Part shown: in pieces, positions 33,764-41,587 of the stretch
Position numbering within the stretch: the stretch's first letter is position 1
Layout: every line of letters starts with the position of its first letter
From: Bradyrhizobium sp. AT1
GTDB lineage: Bacteria; Pseudomonadota; Alphaproteobacteria; Rhizobiales; Xanthobacteraceae
Assembly (NCBI RefSeq): GCF_001590795.1
Contig: NZ_JXDL01000001.1
Coordinates: 4,719,811-4,765,199, forward strand
Length of the DNA: 45,389 bases
Reading direction: 5' to 3'
Position numbers and translations under genes: made by a program
Notes under the pieces: model-generated
What the model saw: the letters and a program-made list of their open reading frames with translations, nothing else
Told to the model about the DNA's origin: nothing
Database searches by the model: none

Positions 33764-33934
33764 ATGGACCGTCAGATCGTCTTCAAATGCCCTCAGACCG
33801 GCATGAACGTGCAGCATCGGCTCGGCGACGAGTCGACCGGCCGTACGCATGAATCGGTGTCCTGTCCGGCCTGCGCGCGGCTGCATTTGATCGACCGGGC
33901 CAGCGGCAAGCTGCTGGGCGAGCGCCGCCGCTGA
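33764..33934 (+). CDS. Small zinc-ribbon-like protein, 56 residues
   Basis: ATG 33764 to TGA 33932-33934, with AGGG a few bases before the start. It reads MDRQIVFKCPQTGMNVQHRL, then a charged loop, then SVSCPACARLHLIDRASGK. One Cys-Pro in the first half and a Cys-Pro-x-Cys in the second are spaced like a (three- or four-ligand) zinc ribbon. Only three cysteines are present (C9, C41, C44), so a His would have to complete the site. It probably binds nucleic acid or protein. It is convergent with the PAS gene, 8 bases apart. Confidence 0.65.
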   Translation: MDRQIVFKCPQTGMNVQHRLGDESTGRTHESVSCPACARLHLIDRASGKLLGERRR

Positions 33935-33942
33935 CGCGCCGT

Positions 33943-34566
33943 TTACGGCCGCCCCCCGACCTGCCCGGTCACTTGCCCCGTGACGTCTTCGACGTGGTGC
34001 AGCAGATAGACCAGATGGCCGGTGGTGTCGTGGATCGGCGAGTTGATCGGCTGCCAATGGCGCTCGATGAAGGCGCCGTCGGGATCCCGGATGTCGTAGC
34101 GCTGGACCGCCATGGCATGCGCCTGACCGGTTTCGCCGACGATCCTCAAGCTGCCGTAGAGATTGCTGACGCCATCGGCGAGCGGATCGTCGGGATTGTC
34201 AGGGAATATCTCGAACAGCGATCGACCGACGATGTCGGCGCGGCCGGTCAAGGTCGCGGCTGCATAGGCATCGTTGACGTCGACGATCAGCAGGCCCGGC
34301 CCGGGGTCCAGCAGCATATAGGGATGCGACGAGGCATCGAATTCCGGCTGGAATTGCCGCCGGATCGCGTCGGCGTCACCGTGCTGCCGCCGGCGCTGTT
34401 CGAGCGGCGTCGTATCGGCCCCTGATGCGGCCGAGTTCAGCAGCGCCAATTGGCGTTTCGCCGATGCCAGCAGTGCGCGCACGGTGTTCTGCACCGTCGG
34501 ATCGGCCGTTTCATGGAGCAGGCGCTCGAAATGAACGATATTCTGCTCGCAAACGAACCGTTGCAT
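33943..34566 (-). CDS. PAS-domain protein
   Basis: Protein of 207 residues. An N-terminal helical part (about 1-70, with HFERLLHETADPTVQNTVRA) precedes a PAS domain (about 78-190: YMLLDPGPGLLIVDVNDAYA, then DIVGRSLFEIFPDNPDDP, then HWQPINSPIHDTTGHLVYLL). No kinase, GGDEF or HTH output is attached, so it would act through partners. The ligand is unknown, and there is no obvious heme-binding His/FG-loop. In rhizobia, similar short PAS proteins accompany stress-response histidine kinases, but none is adjacent here. Confidence 0.85.
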   Translation of the reverse strand: MQRFVCEQNIVHFERLLHETADPTVQNTVRALLASAKRQLALLNSAASGADTTPLEQRRRQHGDADAIRRQFQPEFDASSHPYMLLDPGPGLLIVDVNDAYAAATLTGRADIVGRSLFEIFPDNPDDPLADGVSNLYGSLRIVGETGQAHAMAVQRYDIRDPDGAFIERHWQPINSPIHDTTGHLVYLLHHVEDVTGQVTGQVGGRP

Positions 34567-34855
34567 CCCACCTCAACCAAGAGCTGCGCGGCGGTCATGC
34601 CGCGTCATTCTGATCATAGTCCCTTACAGGCGGCTCAGGCCGATGAGAAGACCGTGATGGCCGGCACCTTGGGAGTAGGGCCGGCAACGGCACTCGCTCA
34701 TGAAAAGCGAACCTGTTGTTCAATCCCGCGACTAATCAAAGACTTGCCGCGACGGAGCAGCGGCGGCGTGGCATCCTCTTTTGGGACAACGCTGCCGTAG
34801 TCCGCGCCCCTGCCATCTGCTATCGATTGGAAGCATAGCTCCCGTGGAATTTCCG

Positions 34856-35746
34856 ATGCGTCATTTGCCCCGTGCCGTTGTTCGAAGCCTGTGTCCCGTC
34901 GCCGTTGCCGGCGTGCTGGTCCTCGGTCAATATCCGGCCCGAGCTGCCGATGAGGACGCGCCCAAGGGGCCGGCCGTCACGGTGCTGAAAGTCGCAAAAT
35001 CCTGCTTCTCCGACATCGTCGAGGCCACCGGCACGATCATCGCGCGGGAGGAAACCTCGGTGCGGCCCGAGCGTCCGGGCCTGAAGGTCACGGACGTGCT
35101 GGCGGAAGCCGGCGACACCACCACCGCCGGCCAGGTGCTGGCGCGGCTGGCGCTGCCCGAGGGCGGCACGCTGCAGGTCACCGCACCGGTGGCGGGCGTG
35201 ATCGCGACGTCGACCGCCCAGATCGGCAATTTCGCCTCGGCCAAGGGCGAGGCGCTGTTCACGATCGTGGCGCGCAGCGAATACGATCTCGTCGGCCTGG
35301 TGGCGACCACCGACATGCGCAAGCTCGCCGTCAATCAGCCGGCAACGGTCCGGATCGCCGGCGCTGGCGACATCGAGGGCAAGGTGCGCCGCATCGGTCC
35401 GACCGTCGAGCCGAACATCCAGCAGGGCATGGTCTATATCGGCATCTCCTCGCAGAAGCGGCTGCTGCTGAAGGCGAGCGGACGGGCGCTGATCAAGACC
35501 GGGCAGAGCTGCAACGTCGCGGTGCCGCTGACGTCAGTGCAATATTCCTCCGCCGGCACCGTGGTGCAGGTGATCCGCCGCAACCGGGTCGAGACCAAGC
35601 GTGTCGAGGTCGGATTGATGTCGGGCGGCAATATCGAAATCCGCGACGGCCTCAATGAAGGCGATGTCGTCGTCGCCCGCGCCGGCGCGCTGTTGCGTGA
35701 AGGCGATCCCGTGCGTCCGGTGATGGCCGCGGAAGCGGCGAAGTAG
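34856..35746 (+). CDS. Orphan RND efflux periplasmic adaptor
   Basis: Protein of 296 residues from ATG 34856, which gives a signal peptide (LPRAVVRSLCPVAVAGVLVL, cleavage near ARAAD). The longer frame from 34781 adds a Pro/Ser/Arg-rich stretch. MFP signature parts are PGLKVTDVLAEAGDTTTAGQ, LQVTAPVAGVIATSTAQIG and VGLMSGGNIEIRDGLNEGDV. It matches the adaptor at 1490-2419 segment by segment and shares two cysteines (C50 in SCFSD, C219 in QSCNV). No pump or outer-membrane factor gene follows: the next feature is a repeat and a convergent gene. It is soluble or lipid-free where the other is membrane-anchored. It may serve a pump encoded elsewhere. Confidence 0.88.
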   Translation: MRHLPRAVVRSLCPVAVAGVLVLGQYPARAADEDAPKGPAVTVLKVAKSCFSDIVEATGTIIAREETSVRPERPGLKVTDVLAEAGDTTTAGQVLARLALPEGGTLQVTAPVAGVIATSTAQIGNFASAKGEALFTIVARSEYDLVGLVATTDMRKLAVNQPATVRIAGAGDIEGKVRRIGPTVEPNIQQGMVYIGISSQKRLLLKASGRALIKTGQSCNVAVPLTSVQYSSAGTVVQVIRRNRVETKRVEVGLMSGGNIEIRDGLNEGDVVVARAGALLREGDPVRPVMAAEAAK

Positions 35747-35759
35747 TCTCTCGACAACT

Positions 35760-35893
35760 CTCGTGTCCCGGACGCGCTGCAGCGTGTAACGTTGCTGCGC
35801 ACGGGACCTATCTCGCCGCAAAAAACACCCAAAATAATGGGCCCCGGCTCAGCGTCGCATCATTACATGATGCGCCGCGTCCGGGGCACGGGA
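35760..35893. repeat. Diverged palindromic element
   Basis: The left arm (CTCGTGTCCCGGACGCGCTG) and right arm (GATGCGCCGCGTCCGGGGCA) are inverted, imperfect copies between two convergent genes. It is the same family as 38928-39078, judged by the shared CTCGTG(T/C)CCCGGACGC start. Confidence 0.7.
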
Positions 35894-35915
35894 CGTCGCG
35901 GGACTTACGAAAAAC

Positions 35916-36764
35916 CTAACCGCCGGCTTCGCCGAAATGGACGTCTTCGAGCAGCGAGGACGAGACGGTCGGGACCTGGTCGCCTTCGCTGGCGCGGGAG
36001 ATGGCAACGCGGGTCTTGTTGAAGACGCTTTCGGCGCTGCCCTTGGCGTTGAGGTTGTTGAGGAACTCGCTGACCAGCACGCTGTGCTCGCCCTTGCCGT
36101 CGTCGACGACCTTGCCGGGCGAGGCCGAGGTGAGGATCAGCGCATTGTCGGACGCGCTGATCGGCGCGAGGCCGTGGCTGTAGGAGCGGAAGCGGCGCTC
36201 GTAAGGATTACGGCGGGACGCGTCGACGACGACGAGCTTGGCCTTGGCGCCCTGCTCCTTCATCATGTCGAGCACGCTGTCGATGGAGACACCCTGGCGG
36301 CGAACGTCGCTTTCCTTCCAGATCGCGGCATCGACCGGCAGCATGTAGCTCTCGCGGCCGGCCTGCACGCCATAGCCGCCGAAGAACAGCATGACGACGG
36401 TGTCGCGCTTGATCCGGGACTTCAGGCGGCTGACGGCGCGGACCATGTCGTCCTTGGTCGCGTCTTCCACCATGTCGACGTCAAAGCCGTTCTTGCGCAG
36501 GGACGAGGACAGCGCGCGGGCGTCGTTGATCGACTGCGTCAGCGGCGCGCTGGCGTCGGGATAATGTCCATTGCCGATGACGAGGGCGAGGCGCGAGGAC
36601 TGGCCGATCGAGCCGGTGATCTGGTCGGTCGAGACGGCCTTGGCGGCATCGATCGCACGCATGTTGAGAGCAGCATGGGCGCCGATCACCAGCGAGACCG
36701 TGCCGATGAGGGCCGCGGCCACCGCGATGGTGCGTCGGGAAAGGTCGAGCTGCTTTACATTCAT
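35916..36764 (-). CDS. Caspase-fold (C14) pseudoenzyme
   Basis: Protein of 282 residues from ATG 36764. An N-terminal signal/anchor (about 11-33) is followed by a peptidase C14 p20-like domain (about 58-275): RLALVIGNGHYPDASAPLTQ, NDARALSSSLRKNGFDVDM, DTVVMLFFGGYGVQ, and KLVVVDASRRNPYER. In active members the last two read FYYSGHGVQ and ILDACRNNP, where His and Cys form the catalytic dyad. Here they are Y131 and S183. The surrounding fold is intact, so selection has kept the scaffold without classic cysteine protease chemistry. It is likely a binding or regulatory protein in the periplasm. It stands alone, divergent from the DCDTT protein. Confidence 0.88.
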   Translation of the reverse strand: MNVKQLDLSRRTIAVAAALIGTVSLVIGAHAALNMRAIDAAKAVSTDQITGSIGQSSRLALVIGNGHYPDASAPLTQSINDARALSSSLRKNGFDVDMVEDATKDDMVRAVSRLKSRIKRDTVVMLFFGGYGVQAGRESYMLPVDAAIWKESDVRRQGVSIDSVLDMMKEQGAKAKLVVVDASRRNPYERRFRSYSHGLAPISASDNALILTSASPGKVVDDGKGEHSVLVSEFLNNLNAKGSAESVFNKTRVAISRASEGDQVPTVSSSLLEDVHFGEAGG

Positions 36765-37193
36765 CTCGGTTCGTTTCCTGTGCCAAAGACCAGCCAAGCG
36801 CGCGCACACTGTTTGAGTAGCGCGATAGCGTCTTTAGGTTTGAGGGATTGGCCGGGGATGTGCCCCCGAATTGCGCGCAATTTGCGGCGCCGCACCAAAC
36901 AAACCTTTAACCGGATATAGGAGCCCGGGCAATAGATTGCCCGGAATTTGATCTAAGACGCTGAAAATACTAAATAATCTCTCCGTCAAATTTCTGAGCT
37001 TCGGCGCTTTCCCCGTAGCCTTCCGGGGGTGATCTTGCAGTTCTCATGCCTGCTTTTCCGTGACACCCATCACATTTGTTTTTCCTGCGAATCCGGGTAG
37101 CCTTTTCAACGACTTGCAAGGGGGTGGCGCGTGGGGAGCGCGCTGGCCGGCCCCCGGCCAAAACCCGCTAAAGTCCCCGCGACCAGGTATTTC
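36765..37193. other. Divergent intergenic region with a perfect hairpin
   Basis: 429 bases with no coding sequence, holding promoters for the caspase-like gene and the DCDTT gene. A perfect 9-bp inverted repeat (CCGGGCAATAGATTGCCCGG, 36924-36943) lies near the centre, with a nominal 2-base gap that would melt to a larger loop. The stretch is AT-richer than its flanks (36950-37000). No clear sigma-70 or EcfG motif was seen. Confidence 0.5.
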
Positions 37194-38921
37194 ATGAACT
37201 TTCATTATTTCGCCGGCGCCGCCTGCCGGGCGCTGCTGGCGCCAAAGGACGGCCCCTCGCTTTACGACGTCTGCGATCCCGTATTATCGGGCCCAGCCAG
37301 TGGCGATCCGCATCTGGCCAAGTTCTACAAGACCGCGCTCGGCAATCCCGCGCTGCGGGTGCTGCTGCGGCGGGCCGGGCTGCCCGAGCTGCGCGACGAG
37401 GCCCGGCTGACGGCGCTGCGGCAGGCGCTGGCTCACGCCCGCGACGAGGCCGATCCCGACTGGGCGGCAGTCGGCCAGCCGGTTGCCGATCTCGTCGACA
37501 GCATCGCGCTCGACCATCCCCGGCCCCCGCCGGCGATGTTCACCGGCTCGGCGCCGCCAGAGGCGCAGATCGACGGCGTGATCCGCGACTGCGCGCAGCA
37601 TCTGCTCGGCTCCTACCGCAAGAACGGCTTCCTGCCGACCTATGCCGCCTTCAACCTGATCGGCGATCCTGACTTTCGCGGCCGCGAGCTGATCATGGCG
37701 CTGACCGGCCTCAACGCGCGCGGCTACAAGAATTCATCGCTGCTGTTCAACCTCGCCCGCGTCTTCATCGCGCGCTCGAAGGCCGCCGGCGTGGTCAATC
37801 CGCCCTGGCGCGGCATTGCCGAGCCGATGTGGGAGCCGGTGCAGATCCGCCATCGCTCGGCCTATTACGATGCGTTCTTCATCGAGGCGCTGCTGAGCTA
37901 TGGCGAGACCGGGCTCGCCTCGCCGGCCGACAAGATCGCGGCCGAGCGCGCCATCGCCGACATGGTGGATTTCTGCGTCAATATCAGCCGCGAGGAGGTC
38001 GAGGGCATCGACGGCGCGCGCTTCAACGTCGTCACGGCACTCGCGCCCGCGCCGCATCCGCGCTTCTCGCGCTACTTCGCGCAGATCAAGCAGGATCTCG
38101 GCTTCGGCATCTACGTGCCCGACTGCGACACCACGGCGTGCTCGATCTCAGCGGCGACGCAGGCCGGCTGTACCGATCCCATCATCGACCAGCCGCTGCT
38201 CGACTTCTATTCCGGCTACCAGGTGCGCGCTGGAATCAACGCGCCGCGCGTGACCGTGCCGCTCAACGACAATATCGACTACGAAGGCGGCGTTGCGACC
38301 TGGATCGACAACCTCGCGGGCGAGCGGCCCTACGGCAACGATCTCGATCCCACGCTCAATCTCGACATTCTCGAGGTCAGCTTCCGCAACCTCGCGCGCT
38401 GGAAGATTTTGGAGACGCCGTCGCGGCTCGCCACGGTGCATCGCATCATCGGCTTCCAGAAGCGGCTGGCCGCGAGCGGCGCCTTCGCCAATCCGCGCTC
38501 GCACATCTATTACCTGCCGGAGCTCTACAGCGCCTATTTCGGCCGTTGCTACGCCGCTTTCCTGGCGCTGCCGCTCAGCGCGCAGGCCGCGATCGATCCC
38601 GCCGGCGATTTCGACTTCATCCGCCATCGCGTGCTGTCCTACGTCAAGGGCGAGCTGATGGCCGCGGAGATGAACGTGTTCGACGCCGCGCTGGCGCTGA
38701 TCGCGCTCGGCCATCTCGGCGCCGACCCGCGCGCCTTCGCGCCGGCGCTGAACGTGATCGTCGCAAACCTCGGCGAAGGCGGACGCAAAGGCCCGTTCCG
38801 CGCCTATGAGTGGAACAAGATGAAGACGCCGACGCGAATCCTGGTGGGCGGGCCGGAGGTGACGTCGGCGTTCGTGCTGATGGGGCTGGCGATAGCCAAG
38901 CGGGCGATGGCGCGGGGGTGA
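37194..38921 (+). CDS. Hypothetical protein, 575 residues, DCDTT motif
   Basis: I chose ATG 37194 (CCAGG just upstream) over an upstream GTG at 37131 that adds a Pro/Lys-rich tail. The protein appears all-helical, with no signal peptide. Repeated helix pairs and the motif D310-C-D-T-T314 (VPDCDTTACSISAATQAG) recall the alpha/alpha-toroid of class II terpene cyclases and prenyltransferase-like proteins, where a DxD(D/T)T box sits in the cavity. The aromatic QW repeats of squalene cyclases are not obvious. Other landmarks: DGVIRDCAQHLLGSYRKNGF, PRSHIYYLPELYSAYFGRCY and LGADPRAFAPALNVIVANL. It could be a small-molecule cyclase or an inactive relative. Confidence in the gene is high and in the fold low. 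Confidence 0.75.
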   Translation: MNFHYFAGAACRALLAPKDGPSLYDVCDPVLSGPASGDPHLAKFYKTALGNPALRVLLRRAGLPELRDEARLTALRQALAHARDEADPDWAAVGQPVADLVDSIALDHPRPPPAMFTGSAPPEAQIDGVIRDCAQHLLGSYRKNGFLPTYAAFNLIGDPDFRGRELIMALTGLNARGYKNSSLLFNLARVFIARSKAAGVVNPPWRGIAEPMWEPVQIRHRSAYYDAFFIEALLSYGETGLASPADKIAAERAIADMVDFCVNISREEVEGIDGARFNVVTALAPAPHPRFSRYFAQIKQDLGFGIYVPDCDTTACSISAATQAGCTDPIIDQPLLDFYSGYQVRAGINAPRVTVPLNDNIDYEGGVATWIDNLAGERPYGNDLDPTLNLDILEVSFRNLARWKILETPSRLATVHRIIGFQKRLAASGAFANPRSHIYYLPELYSAYFGRCYAAFLALPLSAQAAIDPAGDFDFIRHRVLSYVKGELMAAEMNVFDAALALIALGHLGADPRAFAPALNVIVANLGEGGRKGPFRAYEWNKMKTPTRILVGGPEVTSAFVLMGLAIAKRAMARG

Positions 38922-38927
38922 AGCACG

Positions 38928-39078
38928 GCTCTCGTGCCCCGGACGCAGCGCAGCGCTTCTTCAGCGGTGCGCTGCAGAGCCGGGGCCCATGCCGCCGCAA
39001 GATGCATCTATGGATTTCTGGGTCCCGGCTCTGCGGAGCGGCGTTACACGCCGCACCGCGTCCGGGACACGAGCAGAG
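38928..39078. repeat. Palindromic intergenic element
   Basis: The left arm starts CACGGCTCTCGTGCCCCGGACGC and the right arm ends with its near-complement (GCGTCCGGGACACGAGCAGAG), with further inner pairing (AGAGCCGGGGCCCATG with GGGTCCCGGCTCTG). It lies between the DCDTT gene and the SNase gene. Same family as 35760-35893. Confidence 0.8.
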
Positions 39079-39198
39079 AGGCCGTCGCAAGATGACGGGA
39101 AGTTGAAAGCTCAATCATCAGGCACAAGCTGGCCGAGCGGACAAAAGCCGACCACAATTGCGCGGCTTATCGAGATTTCCATCACAACGCGGACCGGC

Positions 39199-39924
39199 AT
39201 GTTGCGAAAGATCCTGATTGCGCTGTCTCTCCTCGCTCTCCCCTCGCTGGCCGAGGCCGCCGACATCACCGGCACGGCAAAAGTCCGCGCGGGCGATGCC
39301 GTGGTGATCGGCAACACGCGGATCCGACTCGGCGGCATCGACGCGCCCGCGGTCGATCAGCTCTGCCTCAACACCAAGACCGAGCGCTGGACCTGCGGCG
39401 TCGCCGCGCGCGACGAGCTCGCCAAATACGCCGAGGGCAAGAGCTGGGTCTGTCACACCCGGTCGATCGACCGGCGCGGCCGCACCGTGGCGCGCTGCGA
39501 GGTCGGCGGCGAGGACATCCAGAAATGGCTGGTGCGCAGCGGCTGGGCGCTGGCCTACACCCGTATGTCCCACGACTACGAAGCAGACGAAAAGGCTGCG
39601 CGCGAGGCAAAAGCCGGAATGTGGCAAGGCGCCTTCATCGCGCCCTGGGACTGGCGCGTCCGCAACAAAAAGACTCACATCCTGGGTGCGACCAAGCCAC
39701 CCGACGGGGCGCATGCGGTGCTGCTCGCCTCGGCCTCGGGGCCGGTCGCGCCCTCCCCGGACTGCACCATCAAGGGCAACGTCAACAGCGCCGGCGAGTG
39801 CATCTTCCACCAGCCGACCAGCCGCTGGTACACCCAGATCAAGATGAAGATCAGCAAGGGCACCCGCTGGTTCTGCTCGGTGGAGGAGGCCGAAGCCGCC
39901 GGCTGCCGCGAGACCAAACGATAA
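39199..39924 (+). CDS. Exported SNase-like protein with C-terminal Sunset-type domain
   Basis: Protein of 241 residues from ATG 39199: signal peptide LRKILIALSLLALPSLAEA, then a thermonuclease (SNase) domain (about 25-150), then a C-terminal region (about 188-238: IKGNVNSAGECIFHQPTSRW, RWFCSVEEAEAAGCRETK) that fits the Sunset domain found after SNase in secreted nucleases. Active-site positions by alignment: D33, R43, D48 and R95 are kept, but the position of the general-base Glu (E43 of staphylococcal nuclease, GIDxPE) is A51 (GIDAPAVDQLC), and the first Asp of the DGD motif is A31. Nuclease activity is therefore doubtful. Six Cys may form disulfides. An upstream start at 38989 lies in the repeat and is rejected. 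Confidence 0.88.
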   Translation: MLRKILIALSLLALPSLAEAADITGTAKVRAGDAVVIGNTRIRLGGIDAPAVDQLCLNTKTERWTCGVAARDELAKYAEGKSWVCHTRSIDRRGRTVARCEVGGEDIQKWLVRSGWALAYTRMSHDYEADEKAAREAKAGMWQGAFIAPWDWRVRNKKTHILGATKPPDGAHAVLLASASGPVAPSPDCTIKGNVNSAGECIFHQPTSRWYTQIKMKISKGTRWFCSVEEAEAAGCRETKR

Positions 39925-40026
39925 CCCAGACCTGCGTTTTGGGCGCTTTTCCGAGGCCCTCGGCCCGCGTAAAAGCGTGAATCAGCGACCCACCCATCTG
40001 TTCTCTGGCGATAAGGACTGACAGCA

Positions 40027-41214
40027 ATGACCGTTCGCGCGGGCCGGGAGTTTCTGGCCATCCCCGGGCCCACCACGATGCCCGACGAGGTGTTGCGGGC
40101 GATGCATCGTCCGGCGATCGACATCTACTCCAAGGAGATGCTCGACCTGACCGAGAGCTTGCTCGGCGACATCTCGAAGCTGTTTGCGACCAAGGGCAAG
40201 TCCTACATCTACATCGCCAACGGTCACGGCGCCTGGGAAGCGGCGCTCAGCAACGTGCTGTCGCGCGGCGACAAGGTGCTGGTGCTGGAGAGCGGCCGTT
40301 TCGCGATCGGCTGGGGCAACGCGGCGGCGCTGATGGGCGCCGAGGTCGAGGTGCTCAAGGGCGACTGGCGCCGCGCGGTGCGGCCGCACGAGGTCGAAGA
40401 GCGCCTGCGCCGCGACAAGGAGCACACGATCAAGGCCGTCGTCGTGGTCCAGGTCGACACGGCTTCCGGCGTGCAGAACGACATCGAGGCGATCGGCAAG
40501 GCGATCAAGGCGAGCGGCCATCCCGCGCTGTACATGGTCGACACCGTCGCCTCGCTCGGCTGCATGAAGTTCGAGATGGACAAATGGGGCATCGACGTCG
40601 CGATGTCCGGCTCGCAGAAGGGCCTGATGACACCGCCCGGCCTCGGCTTCGTCGCCGCCAATGCGCGCGCGCTCGAGGTGCACAAGAAGGCCAATATGGC
40701 GACGCCCTATTGGAGCTGGAGCGAGCGCGAGGGCACCGAGAATTATCGCAAATATGCCGGCACCGCGCCGGTGCATCTGTTGTTCGCCTTGCGCAAGGCG
40801 ATCGACATGCTGCACGAGGAGGGCCTGGAGAACGCCTTCCGCCGCCACAGCCTGCTCGGCGAAGCCGCGCGGCGCGCCGTTGCCGTATGGTCGGAAGGCC
40901 AGGTGCTCGGCTTCAACGTGGCCGAAGCCGGCGAGCGCTCCAACACCGTGACCACGGTGACCATGAGCAACGGCCACGACCCCGCCGTGCTGCAACGCTA
41001 TTGCAAGGACAAATGCGGCGTCGTGCTCGGCACCGGCATCGGCGATCTCTCCGGCCAGGCCTTCCGCATCGCCCACATGGGCCACGTCAACGCGCCGATG
41101 CTGCTCGGCACGCTCGGGGTGATCGAGATCGGGCTCAACGCGCTGAAGATCCCGCACGGCAAGGGCGGGCTGGAAGCGGCGGTGTCATATCTCGGGGACG
41201 AGGTGGCGGCGTAG
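40027..41214 (+). CDS. Class V aminotransferase (serine-glyoxylate type)
   Basis: Protein of 395 residues. PLP lysine is K198 (MSGSQKGLMTPPGLG). YMVDTVASLG holds the Asp that binds the pyridine nitrogen, and IPGPTTMPDEVLRAM opens the fold as in alanine/serine-glyoxylate aminotransferases. In methylotrophs and many soil bacteria this enzyme converts serine plus glyoxylate to hydroxypyruvate and glycine, or works in purine/glyoxylate metabolism. No serine-cycle genes are adjacent, so the specificity is open. It is monocistronic. Its 3' end borders the AT-richer insertion. Confidence 0.9.
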   Translation: MTVRAGREFLAIPGPTTMPDEVLRAMHRPAIDIYSKEMLDLTESLLGDISKLFATKGKSYIYIANGHGAWEAALSNVLSRGDKVLVLESGRFAIGWGNAAALMGAEVEVLKGDWRRAVRPHEVEERLRRDKEHTIKAVVVVQVDTASGVQNDIEAIGKAIKASGHPALYMVDTVASLGCMKFEMDKWGIDVAMSGSQKGLMTPPGLGFVAANARALEVHKKANMATPYWSWSEREGTENYRKYAGTAPVHLLFALRKAIDMLHEEGLENAFRRHSLLGEAARRAVAVWSEGQVLGFNVAEAGERSNTVTTVTMSNGHDPAVLQRYCKDKCGVVLGTGIGDLSGQAFRIAHMGHVNAPMLLGTLGVIEIGLNALKIPHGKGGLEAAVSYLGDEVAA

Positions 41215-41215
41215 G

Positions 41216-41587
41216 GCGCAGGCCAAAAAGGCTATTGTCGCTCTGAACAAGCTCAACGATGCGATAGACTTTCTGGGACCCATACGGCTGGAATGTAGAT
41301 CAGCCTATCTACAGCAACTATCGGGCGCGTATGCGGTATTGGCTCATGGTTGGTCACCGCGCTTGAGGCACGATCCTCATCCAAATTTAGACTCGCAATT
41401 GGATTGCAGTCGGAGGAACTGCTGGCGCCTCAAAGACCGCGTACTTCAAACTTTTCGCACTCAATACGACTCCGCCAAGGTCGCAATCCGACACGGCCTA
41501 ATGGATCCTCAGGCAGCGCGACCGAATAGGACCATTGGTCATATGGACCGACCACTCGAGTCGCGAGGCGACGGTCCGCAATTGTGA
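41216..41587 (+). other. Open stretch antisense to the TIR gene, possible gene remnant
   Basis: A frame stays open with protein-like sequence and no early start codon (first possible start TTG 41339). Upstream of 41339 it reads KKAIVALNKLNDAIDFLGPI, then LECRSAYLQQLSGAYAVLAH. Downstream it overlaps the TIR gene antisense and becomes Arg/Pro-rich. The first 40 residues resemble a helical C-terminal fragment, perhaps left from a gene lost on insertion of the TIR locus. It could equally be non-coding. GC is lower than in the aminotransferase before it. Confidence 0.2.

Noticed and set aside
33566..33852. Small frames over the palindrome at 33566
   Set aside because: Products such as AGLVPAIHVF are the usual translation of a common REP-like element.
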